DNA of 64,000 nucleotides from Sphaerulina vaccinii (taxonomy: Eukaryota; Ascomycota; Dothideomycetes; Mycosphaerellales; Mycosphaerellaceae), in NCBI GenBank assembly GCA_022570795.1, contig JAKUDP010000012.1, positions 248,001 to 312,000 of the forward strand, in the 5' to 3' direction. A program made the position numbers and the translations under genes. The stretch's first letter is position 1. Every line of letters starts with the position of its first letter. Under the pieces are notes generated by a model that saw only the letters and a program-made list of their open reading frames with translations, had not been told where the DNA came from and did not search any database. Shown in pieces: positions 44,398-54,512 of the stretch.

Positions 44398-44810
44398 CTA
44401 TTCAGAGGCGGAGGGTACTGAACTCGTGCTCGTGCGTTCAAGGTGATCGTGTTGGCGACATCGGAGAGTCCAAGTTGGAGTGGTACAGTATGAGCGTGTA
44501 TGACTCTGTTCGTATGGTATGGGGCTTTGGTCGTGAATAGGATATGCTGAGGTGAAGAGACGTGACTGTGCTTATGCTATGGTAAGAATGTCCGTTGTTC
44601 ACGAGACTGACAAAGATATTGCTGCCAGTGCTATTGCCGTGTGTGACGCCCTGAAAGCCGAAGTCTCGATCCTTCAGCCGAGGGCGCTTTCTCCAGTTCT
44701 CGCTGTCACTTTCCTCCTATCACATGCTACTCAGACGTAAGCAAGAACAGTACGCCTTCCCATCTCCTACGAGGTAGTGTTGGAGATGGATACATATACA
44801 GCTCACGAGC
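44398..44810. other. divergent promoter region LEU5 / METTL4-like
   Basis: This 413-bp region separates the start codons of the CoA carrier (-) and the methyltransferase (+), so both promoters lie here. A tacatatac element lies about 20 nt upstream of the plus-strand ATG. Confidence 0.5.
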
Positions 44811-46205
44811 ATGGAGCCCATAATGTGGCAGAACAAAGACAAGAACATAATACTCATTGACATACCCGGATCCATTGCTGCGGCACAAGGCACGAGACAA
44901 AAACCATGTACACATCAGCTGCAGTCTTCGAAGCCTCTGCAGAAGCCATTTGATATCCACGCTGCTCCAGAGCGCAAGACGACATCATTCCTTGAAGCAG
45001 AGCGCAAGATCTCTGAAGAGGCAGATGCTCTCCACCAGATCTACTGCAATGTGCTCGAAAAAGCTCTGGAGTCCATCAAGTCACAGTACATTGGTCCATG
45101 GTGTCTTGACAGGGCAACACAGTCCCCGAGTGACGAGACAGATTCTGAGTCATTGAGGCTCCGGACGAAGCGAAGACACCCGGAACCATATCCTGAAGAG
45201 GTGTCACCATTTGACCACAAGCCACCAGAACATCTGCCTACGAATCTCTTCGAGCGCCTCGTTCGACCAAGCTTCCCACCCCTGGAGGCTAACGTCGAAC
45301 CCGATGACGATACTGCTGGAGTTGAGTACGTGGATTTTGGCCACGATTTGCTTCTCTGGTCGTGCACCACAAGGCCAGCTACACTGACTCTGACAAGCCA
45401 CGATGTCAACACTGCTCGATCAACACTATACAGATTTCGATTACCAGCGAATTCAATAGCATTATTAGGCGACTGCTCGCGACCCGAACTCATTCTCGCC
45501 GCCATCCAAGCACCTGAATCATGGCGTCTCCTGACAGACCGCAGAAGTGTCAATTCGGGAAACACTTTTGATGATCCGCCAAAGAACAAATTCGGATTCA
45601 TCCTCCTTGATCCGCCCTGGCCCAATCGCTCAGTCAAGCGAACACACAAAACTCCAGGGGCTTCATACTTTACAACGAGGCTGGACGATTTGGATGTAAT
45701 GCTAAATGCTCTGAGTCCGCCCTCACTCCTGTCCGAAACGGGGCACGTAGGCATATGGATTACGAACAAACCTGCCGTACGCAAGCTCGTCCTTCCCCTA
45801 TTCAACAAATGGGGTTTCAAACTCGTTGAGGAGTGGATATGGTTAAAGACTACCGTCAATGGCGAACCCATGAGTCCAATGAGAGATACGTGGAACGGTA
45901 AGAAGCCTTATGAGGTTTTGCTTGTTGGGAGACGTGGAGACTCTGGTGAAGGCATTGGAGATGTGAAGAGAAAAGTTCTTCTTGGAGTGCCTGATCTGCA
46001 CTCGAGAAAGCCTTGCCTGAAGAAATTGATTGGAGAGCTTGTTGGGAGTGATGATACACCAGTGCTGGAAGTATTTGCGAGGTATCTTGTGTCTGGATGG
46101 TGGAGCTTGGGTAATGAGTGCTTGAAGTACAACTGGGAAGGCTACTGGCACGCCGCAGACGAGGGCGACAAGATCGAGTGGGAGGATACGCTGTCAACAG
46201 CTTGA
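44811..46205 (+). CDS. MT-A70 family adenine N6-methyltransferase, METTL4-like
   Basis: AdoMet-dependent adenine methyltransferase of the MT-A70 superfamily, 464 aa, intronless. The catalytic DPPW motif is at 267-270 (FILLDPPWPNRS), with the target-adenine and AdoMet pocket built around it. Downstream come HVGIWITNKP, the WGFKLVEEWIWLKTTVNGEP segment, the KKPYEVLLVGRR strand, the HSRKP motif and the final LEVFARYLVSGWWSLGNE. This order matches METTL4/damt-type enzymes rather than Ime4 or Kar4. Known members modify U2 snRNA or DNA; here the substrate is unknown. The N-terminal ~240 residues are a family-specific extension with low conservation. Start chosen at the first in-frame ATG. Confidence 0.9.
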   Translation: MEPIMWQNKDKNIILIDIPGSIAAAQGTRQKPCTHQLQSSKPLQKPFDIHAAPERKTTSFLEAERKISEEADALHQIYCNVLEKALESIKSQYIGPWCLDRATQSPSDETDSESLRLRTKRRHPEPYPEEVSPFDHKPPEHLPTNLFERLVRPSFPPLEANVEPDDDTAGVEYVDFGHDLLLWSCTTRPATLTLTSHDVNTARSTLYRFRLPANSIALLGDCSRPELILAAIQAPESWRLLTDRRSVNSGNTFDDPPKNKFGFILLDPPWPNRSVKRTHKTPGASYFTTRLDDLDVMLNALSPPSLLSETGHVGIWITNKPAVRKLVLPLFNKWGFKLVEEWIWLKTTVNGEPMSPMRDTWNGKKPYEVLLVGRRGDSGEGIGDVKRKVLLGVPDLHSRKPCLKKLIGELVGSDDTPVLEVFARYLVSGWWSLGNECLKYNWEGYWHAADEGDKIEWEDTLSTA

Positions 46206-46379
46206 CAAATCATGATTTGAGGCTGGTCTGGCTGGTATAGCTCAAACAAGTACTCATATTAGTCCGGTCCTGAAGGATCTAGGGTACATTCTTGGCATGA
46301 CATTGGCATGAGCAGAACTGATGAATATAAAGGTCTTCAATGTCAACAGCCATGCTATTGAGTGCTAACTATAGTGCAG
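46206..46379. other. short intergenic with branch site and TATA-like box
   Basis: It contains a tataaa at 46325-46330 and a good branch-site/acceptor pair (gtgctaac at 46362-46369, tgcag ending at 46379). That suggests an intron ends here and the next gene has an upstream exon or a split start codon. Confidence 0.4.
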
Positions 46380-47006
46380 ACTCGGAGTCCACAGGCCACG
46401 ACGTTCTACGTCCTCTTCTCCGGCACAATCCCAAGCCACAAGAGTGGTCGAGGAGAGCAATACTACGCTGCTCTCCAACCTCTTCTCCACAAGATCGAAG
46501 GCTTCATCGAGGAGGTCCCCTTCGGCGATCCTACAGACCCGAATGCACAACTGCTTTTTGCAAAGTTCAAGGACGAAGATGCGATCACTAGATGGAGGAA
46601 TCACCCAACGCATCTGAAGGTCATGCACGATGCACAACATAACATCTTTGTTGACTTTCGTGTTACGATCGGTACAGATTACCAGCTCTCGAATGATGCC
46701 AGGGTGGTTGTGGTGTATCAGCGACCACGAGCAGCAGAAGAACAAATGCGTCCGGAGCTGAAGCACATAATGAAGTCGGTCGAGGCTCTGGAGCTAAGTG
46801 AGCAGTCTGCGTTCTATGTGGGAGAGAAGTTTATGTTATGGATGGTGAGCCTCAAGGCTGGTGCGGAGCCAGAAGTGTTTGAGCGTGCGATCAGGCGTGT
46901 GCCGAGTGATGCTGTCTATCGGATCCACGTTGTTCGCAGCTATTCCAAGAGTGATCGGGAGGAGGCTCCGGAGGGTATCGACGAGGCGGAAGCTGGGGCT
47001 GCTTAG
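46380..47006 (+). CDS. ABM-like dimeric alpha/beta-barrel protein, 5' end unresolved
   Basis: The frame from 46380 encodes about 208 residues. Its first ~95 match the antibiotic-biosynthesis-monooxygenase (ABM) fold: strand TTFYVLFSGTI, helix YYAALQPLLHKIEGFIEEVP, strand AQLLFAKF and helix DEDAITRWRNHPTHLKVMHD. A second, weaker copy of the fold follows (DARVVVVYQR to AVYRIHVVRSYS), so the protein is probably a two-domain or self-dimeric member. There is no in-frame ATG near the 5' end; the first one lies at 46621, inside the fold. An intron acceptor just upstream implies a short first exon, possibly splitting the ATG itself. ABM proteins often act on small aromatic or reactive compounds; no partner genes are near. 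Confidence 0.65.
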   Translation, partial: TRSPQATTFYVLFSGTIPSHKSGRGEQYYAALQPLLHKIEGFIEEVPFGDPTDPNAQLLFAKFKDEDAITRWRNHPTHLKVMHDAQHNIFVDFRVTIGTDYQLSNDARVVVVYQRPRAAEEQMRPELKHIMKSVEALELSEQSAFYVGEKFMLWMVSLKAGAEPEVFERAIRRVPSDAVYRIHVVRSYSKSDREEAPEGIDEAEAGAA

Positions 47007-47340
47007 AGTAAGATAGTAAGGGGAAGAGTCTCAAGCGATCAGTGTAGACCTCCTGCAGTAGGTAGACAGACCTTGTTCATCAGTGTCAATATGCCAAGAA
47101 GTTCACACACGATCAAAGATTTGAATATCTTCTGGACTGGACATGATCAACGTGACACTTGGGTATCATCTTCAGCTTCCAGCATTACCTACAGTCGAAT
47201 GTATGTGAGCGGCAAAAGAGTGTATGCGTGCGTGAGCGCCAAGACGATGTTCACTTCACCTCAAAGCTCGAATTCCACACCACCACCATCCGATCTCCAA
47301 CAAAAAAGGGCAAAAGAAGAGACTGTACACCTTAACATCA
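47007..47340. other. intergenic region
   Basis: This is the 3' side of the ABM-like gene. It has no clear coding signal. Confidence 0.4.
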
Positions 47341-48220
47341 ATGAAGACGGTGGGATTCGACTATTGTATGTCAGAACAAGACCGAAGAAGAGCTCTGGAG
47401 TACTACTACTCACACCCACGAGGCAAAGCCACTGCGGATTCTGCTTAGATGGCCTAAACGCAGCTCCATAACCACTCGCTGAGAGAACGTTAGAGGATGT
47501 CCCGACGCTGGAAGATTCGGAGCAACTCACGACACATCTCCTGATTGGTTGAATCATGCTTGAAGAAAACTGCTAATAGAATATGTAGGCATACCCAGAG
47601 GCCAGGCTGAAGCTTGGCTTAGTCTGGCGCTAAATTCTTTGGATGACCCACCACTACCCGCCGGATATGATAAGGCACTGCCGAAGGCTATACACACTGC
47701 TGGAAGTCCTCGTGGCTCGCCTCGACAATCACTAGATCTGGAGGAGGAGCACAGAAGTATCACGATATCTTCTAGGCGGAGTCCATTTGCCAGGATGCAT
47801 GCTTCTACCACGCTCATCCGGGACCATGCTGACTGCACTTCGCCTTATCATTTCATCCTCAGACTTATGACCTCCTGGAACGAGCATATCAGACATCAGT
47901 ATAGCCAGTCGACGACAGCTCCGCCATTGAACGCTACAAGGATCTCTAGCAATCCCAGCTGCAGGAGAAGCAGCAATACTGCAACTCACTCAACCAACTC
48001 TATGTCCACATGTTGACGATATGCAATATGTGAGCAGCTATGGAGGCTGAGCCTGAGGCTGACCAGCTTCGATCACAGGCTCCGAATTATGGGTACAATC
48101 GACGCTTCTTCAGGGCTCTACCACTTGCCGCCTCTCATACATCTCGCTAGAGCAATTCGAGATGGGCATTCAGGTACACAACCACGGCGGAAGGCGACGG
48201 GAAACCACGGAGTTGGGCGA
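47341..48220 (+). pseudogene. possible decayed gene with transition-type stops
   Basis: Translated plus-strand segments here look protein-like but are interrupted. One frame (codons starting 47341) gives MKTVGFDYCMSEQDRRR and then a Tyr-rich stretch, with stops at 47446, 47455 and 47491. A second frame is open from about 47589 to 48016 after a good branch site and acceptor. The first frame again gives helical, Gln/Glu-rich sequence (QLQEKQQYCNSLNQLY; MEAEPEADQLRSQAP) at 47850-48150, with stops at 47902, 47947, 48031 and 48148. Six of the seven stops are TAG or TAA that a C-to-T change from CAG or CAA would create. However, the stop density is close to random, so this is tentative. Confidence 0.25.
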
Positions 48221-49402
48221 AGTGTGAAGCTCTCGACCTGCAGCTCTCCGAGTACTTTATGGTAGTACCTCCTTCTTTTTGGTGTGAGGTGTCGAGAACC
48301 CTGTGACGGCAGGGCGGCTTGCAACATGCAAGTGGGAGTAGTGCATGGTCATGGGCGGCACTTCAAACGTCCAAGGTACTTTGCGCGTCCAACCCTTTCA
48401 TCAGCACTGTATTTCCCCAGCTTACGCTCTGATCAAGTGGACGGCAAAGCACCATCCGCACATCGTTTGCTGGACCTTCTGGAAGTGCACAGAGTCGTGC
48501 TCGGGGTACAGCAGTGCTCAAGCGCTGGAATAACGTAAAAAGCGGTAAGCTGAATATAGATTAGATTCTACGGATGCTTCCATGCAGGCCTGCAGGCTGG
48601 CAACCATGATGACGATGCCCCGGATGATGGTGAATCAAAGGCATCGCTCTCCCTGAGCCGAATGGCCGTCGTTGACCGAAGTGTCTCACGGAGCGACTGC
48701 GACTGGTGGGCTGCATAGCCGACTACGCGCGGGCGCAATTAAGATGGTGTGAGCAAGGCGACAGGCACCATGCAGGCCTCTTCCCAACGCAGCCAACATG
48801 CGACATGCAACGTGTAGCGACAAGGTGTTGTTGGATCGCCCTGGCGAGGTCTTCAGGTCTTCCTTGCGATCAACGCAGAGCTGCCTGGCTAAAGTTATCT
48901 CATCCCAAAGATCGTCTTCGAGACCTGCGAGTCGCAGAGCGACATGCAAGCCTAGTGGAGCCTCGAGAATTGCGCAGCAGATGTCATTGGACAAAAGAAA
49001 GGCTGCGGCGTGGCAAAGGTGTGGGACCAGTCACGATGCAGTCTAACGTTTCTAGCGTCGTGCACAGACTCGCTGTCTTCCCTGGCCACCCACTTGACTG
49101 AAACCAGCTCGCACCAACTCTCTTCTCCCAGCCCTTTGACTACCACTTGACCCTCCACCGCATCTCTACAACTACGGTACTCAGCACGCTCTATACCTTT
49201 ACCACGCTTTGCGACCCAGAACTGTACTACTCTTGCGAATTTCGAACCATTCGACTACATTCCGCACAACGTTTGCAGAGAATTCGCCACCTCCTCGAGT
49301 GACGCACGGACTGTCCATTGTGTATCTCTCCGCTTCTTCAGCTACTCGAACAACAACACACAAAACAACAAACCTCAATACATCACATCTACATTTACAA
49401 TC
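48221..49402. other. intergenic 1.2 kb with pyrimidine/CAACA-rich leader
   Basis: No gene is seen in the first kilobase. The last ~80 nt before the ATG at 49403 are rich in CAAC and ACA units, the typical 5' leader of a regulated fungal gene. Confidence 0.5.
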
Positions 49403-50019
49403 ATGGCCAGCTATCAGTACGGGATGCCTGCATCATACACCGCACACACTCAGAACCACCAGCACCATGCAGGTGGGCGCAGTCGTCGGGGACCGAGGGT
49501 CTCTTCCAGCAATGCTCAGCGTCAATATAGAGCGCAAAAGAGTCCTAAAGAGGAGGTGCCTCAAGTACAAACATACAACGATTACTTGCGAGTGCTAGAG
49601 GCGGCGAAAGGCTTCGATCTCGACGACGATGAGGTCTTTTGCCCGTTCGACCTCCTGAGTGAGGAAGATGTATGTTTGGACCCAATGCCAAAGGAGCTTA
49701 CCCTGTCAGGAGCTAATCTGCATCACAGCACAAATCTATCTACTCATCTTCTGCTTCTGAAAGAGGCTCTCTGTCATCAGGCTCCCCTGAAGGCTCGCCT
49801 TTACAGCAACAGGTCCAGCCTACACCATCATTTGCCATTTCTTCGATACCATTCACATCCACTCCGGTGAACTACCACCAAGCGCAAACCAAGCTTCACC
49901 AACCCATGGCACAGCGGACTCGTAACGCGATCCCCATCGTGGACCCGTCCACCCGCTCTGCTTCGAGTGTCTCGCCAGGCCGACAAGTGCACCAGCAGTA
50001 CGCCCGCCGCTGGGCGTAG
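49403..50019 (+). CDS. small disordered protein, 185 aa, two exons
   Basis: Exons 49403-49669 and 49729-50019; a 59-nt intron with GTATGT donor and CTAAT branch site, breaking between codons. The protein starts MASYQYGMPASYTAHTQNHQ, is His/Gln/Ser-rich, and has one likely folded motif in the middle (YNDYLRVLEAAKGFDLDDDE, then FCPFDLLSEED). The second half is Ser/Pro/Gln-rich and basic, ending RQVHQQYARRWA. The acidic/hydrophobic centre followed by a Ser-rich stretch looks like a short linear binding or degradation motif rather than a catalytic domain. I know no family name; the leader and composition suggest a developmentally or nutritionally regulated gene. Confidence 0.75.
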
Positions 50020-51324
50020 ATAATGGTTGTACTGCTGGGTAATGCTTCATAAGCGCTCTGCGTTGTCGGTCTGGCGGGCCTCTCTGCAGCAGCACATGTT
50101 AGCGCAACATGTGTTGGACATTTTACGACTCCAGCGATCAGCGATACCTTGTACAAACAAATACGACATTTAAGACGACCGGAAGTATGGCTCTTCCTCG
50201 ACTTGGACGACGGCGTTTACAACAGCATTACGAATTACTACGACATATAGCATACACGGAACGGCATTATCTCGACTTTATACCACTTTTGCGATGATAC
50301 ACGGACTTGAGACACGGACGGCTGGACTTCTTCATCTACTCTGGGCCACAATTCCGAAAGCATTTATCCCGGACAATGACTTGTGGCTTACACTTCTTCT
50401 CTCCATATTTTTGATTATTTTGGCTCTTTTTGCACGGTGTTGGGTACGAGTGGGCGAGTGTCACGAAAACAGCAAGCGAAGCGGAATAAAATACACTCTG
50501 CATCTATATCATGATAAATCAGCTCTAGGATGATGAGCGAAAATGGGGGAACTGGCCTAGTTGATCAACCTCATCAGACGGCGATTCTGTGGTTGTGGCC
50601 ATTGCTTGATTCTTGTTACGCATGGTGTTGGAGCGCGCGGAACTATACCATCGTTGTTATAAGGTGTTGGCATATTGGAGTTGGTACCAGGCATTGCAAG
50701 CCTTGCTAAACTCTTCATTGTACTCTATACCCAGCTATTGCTATGTAGCTTGATACGACTACAAGGACTTTACCAATTACTCCTTCTTCTTGCTATCATC
50801 GCATCTTCATTCGTTGCCTCACGACTTCTCGAGAGCATAGACTGTACAGAATTGGCAACTTGCATTGTGCTGATGCGAGACTCTTCACCTCCTGTTTCGC
50901 CTTCCCACTCCTGCATGGAATGCCAGGACTGACCATGTCTACTACAACGGGGCTTTTATGAGAGCGTGGGATGATGAAGCACTCCTGTACAAACGACTGT
51001 GCCTACAGAGACCATACCATACCATCACTGCCATCTCTCCCTTTCTTCCGTCATCGCCCGGTAGTCGATGGGAGTTCTGGAAGACCTTCGGAGCCAAGGA
51101 GAGAAACAGGATATGACGACATGAAAGCGCCGTTACCATGACCGAGGCCTCGATTGGACCACGAGCATAGCTTCTTCCTGCAGAGATCTTCTCTCAATAC
51201 ACGTTCCTAGAGTCTAAACAAGCCTTGGAATCCTCATCAGTCACTTTCTTCGATCCATCCAGGAATTCTTCTTTTCACCATTCCAACAAGCTTCAATACA
51301 GCTACACCCAAGCTTCAATTCAAT
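50020..51324. other. intergenic 1.3 kb
   Basis: This region includes the 3' UTR of the 185-aa gene and the leader of the next gene, with CT-rich sequence at about 51225-51320. A 79-codon frame at 50294-50533 has one hydrophobic stretch, but I do not trust it as a gene. Confidence 0.45.
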
Positions 51325-51788
51325 ATGTCCGCATTCAGAATGACCATCAAGCCAGCTGCATTCCGCGCTGTGCCTTCAGTCTCGAGAAGAGGGTTCCAGA
51401 CTGGAAGAGTTGTGTTCGCTGGGAAGGAAACGTCCATTGGTAGGTGAAAATCTATGCGATTCCGGAAGGAAGCTCGCAGGCATAAGGCAATGCTGATAGA
51501 TTGATGATACAGGCAATGAGGATCCCGAAGCGCGCAAGGCCGAGATCGAGCACCACAAGAATGCGCAATTGAAGGAACAGAAAGAGGGCAAGAACGAGTG
51601 GAAGGAGGCCATTGCTTCGGAATCGGAGAGCATTGTGAGCCAATCTTGACAAGCCACGAGAGGAAGAGGACGTATGCTAACCACTTACAAAGGCCAAGGC
51701 AGACCGCGGCGAACTGAAGATGGATAAGGGAAGCATCAAGGAGCTGCAGGAAGAGAGCGCGAAGGCTGCGCAGAAGGAGAGGCAATAG
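51325..51788 (+). CDS. small mitochondrial-type protein, 110 aa, three exons
   Basis: Exons 51325-51439, 51513-51634 and 51693-51788; introns of 73 and 58 nt with GTAGGT and GTGAGC donors. The N terminus (MSAFRMTIKPAAFRAVPSVS, then RRGFQT) is basic, lacks acidic residues and is amphipathic: a mitochondrial presequence, with RRGF a plausible processing site. The mature part is a highly charged helix (EIEHHKNAQLKEQKEGKNEW, later GSIKELQEESAKAAQKERQ). Similar small proteins with the EHHKxxQLxxQKEGK pattern are widespread in Pezizomycotina and uncharacterised. The charged helix recalls LEA-like or assembly-factor proteins. It lies convergent to ERG8. Confidence 0.82.
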
Positions 51789-52018
51789 ACGAGAGCATTG
51801 AAGAAGACAGGATGAGAGCCGCAGTTGGTAGCATTGTATGGCGTCTAGAGAAAAGCGCAGAAGAGACATACTTGGGTGTGATAGAGAGCAAGCCTGTGGG
51901 ATACATGAGCATTTGAAGCACTACAATGGCAGGAGCGAAGACGACTTGAGACATCATATTCTCATTGCTTTTATTGTTGATGAGCTCTGAGTACTGACAA
52001 GCAGCTACATGGAAGAGC

Positions 52019-53539
52019 TTACAGAGCCTTAAGTGCACTGGCATAACTTTTAGGGTCCTCCAACCTCACGCCTTCCATCTCCTCACGCACGCCTAGCATG
52101 CTCACCTTTCCACCGCCTTCGCCTTCGCCTTTGAAGTCCCAACCAGCGAAGAGCTCCTCCAAAGCTTGGACTGTCTCCGGCCTGTCTTCGATTAGCAAGG
52201 AAACAGCATCGTAGCCACCAGCACCAGGAACGACGCCTCCGATGACACCTGAGATTTTCTCGCAAGCATCAAGTAACTCGGTCTGAGCAGGTGGCTCAAT
52301 GGGGACACCGCTCTTCTCAGACATCAAGCGAATGAGCTCTCGGATGCGAGTGAATCTTGCGCTCAAAGCTGAGTAATTGCCATCCTTCGCCTCAGCAACG
52401 GCTTTCAACTCAGAGGCAAGACCTTCATTCGCTTCGTCCAGATCCTCCCAGATGGCATTCGCTTCTTCAGCTCTCTCTGCTCGCCAAGCTAGAACTTGCT
52501 TGACCATCCCAGGAGTCTTGGAACCGCAGGATACATCACACATCACCAATCTCAAGCCTTCCGGTACGCGAACCTGATCTTTAAGGATCTCGGTGTCCCA
52601 TTCGCTGCCGTGAAAAGTTTCATCGATGATGTCTCGAATCTCATTGCCAAACTTGGGAGTCCCTGGACTAGCATGGGAAGCTAGAATCGAGGGCGAGAAC
52701 CGACGATAGAGCATGGTGCCATAGACTGCAGAAGCAACGTCGAATCCTGAGCCAACTTTGCCTTGAGCTGCGCAGTGCGCTGCTTGGGCGAGATTATGGA
52801 GACGTCGTTTGCTGGAGTCATGGGTAATGTCGAACTTGGAGCTTGGGAGGTAGTATGACAGCAGCGCAGCTGTTACGGATGTGACTAGAGCTGCGGAAGA
52901 GCCAAGACCCGTCTTGGGGGCTTTTGATATGGGGACTGCGAAGTTGTGGAATCGTGGCTTCGTTCCATGGTTGCCATTAGAAATATCTGCGGGCGTGGAG
53001 TAGTAGTCGTTGTCTGCAAGGATCGTGATTGCAGATGGGCTTATTTGCGGACCGCTTATGCTTGTGATGTAGCTCAGAACGTAAGCGATTGTAGTCTCGA
53101 TGAATGGGTTCCGGTTGAGGTTGAGGTCTGCGTCTCTGTGAAGCGAAATCAGAGTAAGTGACTAGCCTTTTCCACTCATATCCATAACATGACTTTGTAA
53201 GCAAGAAGGGCAGAAGTAATAATAAATCGAATGAAGAAGAGCAGAACAGAATCTATCTGACAGAAACACTTACACCCTCAACGGCGTGACCTGTACGCCG
53301 CCGTTCCTCTCAGTCAATCGATAGCCATATTCCCAGACAGCATCGAGAAACTGTGGCGACTTGACAACGATCTCGTTGAGAACAATGCCTTTGCTCGTTG
53401 GAATGTCTTCGATCAACACATGTATGCGAGCATCCAGGCCGAACACCAGACCAGTATGTGCGCGATCCAGCACCAGATATCCTCCTGCCAGCAGGACTTT
53501 GCCTGGTGCTGATACAGCAACAGGAGTAGGTGAATCCAT
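52019..53539 (-). CDS. ERG8: phosphomevalonate kinase Erg8
   Basis: GHMP-superfamily kinase that phosphorylates mevalonate 5-phosphate in the mevalonate pathway to sterols and isoprenoids. The 460-aa protein comes from two exons, 53539-53274 and 53135-52019, joined across a 138-nt intron (donor GTAAGT). Key motifs are VSAPGKVLLAGGYLVLD near the N terminus, the glycine-rich ATP loop KAPKTGLGSSAALVTS, and the C-terminal VVPGAGGYDAVSLL. The order and length match fungal Erg8 rather than mevalonate kinase or diphosphomevalonate decarboxylase. The intron is longer than most here. The gene ends 230 bp from the small mitochondrial-type gene. Confidence 0.95.
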
Positions 53540-54512
53540 CCAGTCAGAGACCTATCCGTGCCGGCCGCAGTCGATCGGCCGCGAAATCTGCACGTGGAAA
53601 TAGGAAGACACCTGAGGCCGGTTGGACCGGACGGTCGATGGAGTTAAGACCCGGCACCTGAATGCAAGCGAAGGCAGCTGACCAGAGATGCCGTTGTCGA
53701 AGATTCGAGTAGAAATGTTCCTGGGCAGGCTAGAGTATTTTGCGGAGATGGATGTGGTACAGAGGCGGGTTCCTGAAATCGATGACCGGTCTGACAGCTG
53801 GCGTTGTCCAGTGGAGAGCAAGCAATGTGCGAAGCGAGGCACTGTGCAGTGGCAGATGACTTTGAACAATGGGTCGGACGGATCTTACGGTAGAGAGTCC
53901 GATGGGAGTGGTGGATGTGGTAGGAGTGGCTCAGCTGCGCTAGAAATGGCCAGTTGGGAAGGAATGGCAGATTCCAAGTCTCTCCGAGTCCTCGAAGCCT
54001 GTTTTGCGGGCGTCGAGAAGAAACCGTCTCTGCTGTCGAGTCAGATCTCGCGCTCGAGAGCTGGAACGCACAAACAAGTCTTGTCGTCACAGGCCAGCAG
54101 GCATCCCTAATTGTGAAGAACAGCTTGCCTGAACTCCGGCGTGTTGGTAGCGTTGCTTATCAGATTTGCAAGTGATCGCCGACCTCTCATCCTAGCGTAA
54201 AATTGCATAAGGCGCACCACCCTTTTGGTGTACCACTTCTCTCTCTCTCCATCATCACCTACCACCACCACTCCACCACTATTCCATCGCTAATAGCAGC
54301 GCGTTTGTTTGACGGCCGCAGTCGTCAAATGAACCTGCAGTCTCGCTCTTCACCAACCCCACCCGTAGGTCCTCAATATCACACGCGACCGCGACACACC
54401 ATTTCTCGCGTGTCTCGTGGTGTGATGTGCGACGCCACTTCACTCAATTCTGACATTTGTGTCTCACAGTCACATCCTTCTCAACTGAAGGACTCCTCCG
54501 TGAAGTAGCTTG
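53540..54512. other. divergent intergenic, about 1 kb
   Basis: This lies between the start codons of ERG8 (-) and the PPR gene (+). Minus-strand ORFs (up to about 148 codons) and a plus-strand one (about 140 codons) overlap each other and look like chance. A CT-rich run (ctctctctctcc) and CCA/CAC-rich stretch at about 54238-54290 probably belong to the PPR gene promoter or leader. Confidence 0.5.

Noticed and set aside
45041..45871. 276-codon minus-strand frame
   Set aside because: It lies antisense to the methyltransferase catalytic region, which has clear family motifs.
50294..50533. 79-codon frame with one hydrophobic stretch
   Set aside because: It lies in the probable 3' UTR of the 185-aa gene and has no independent promoter or leader that I can see.
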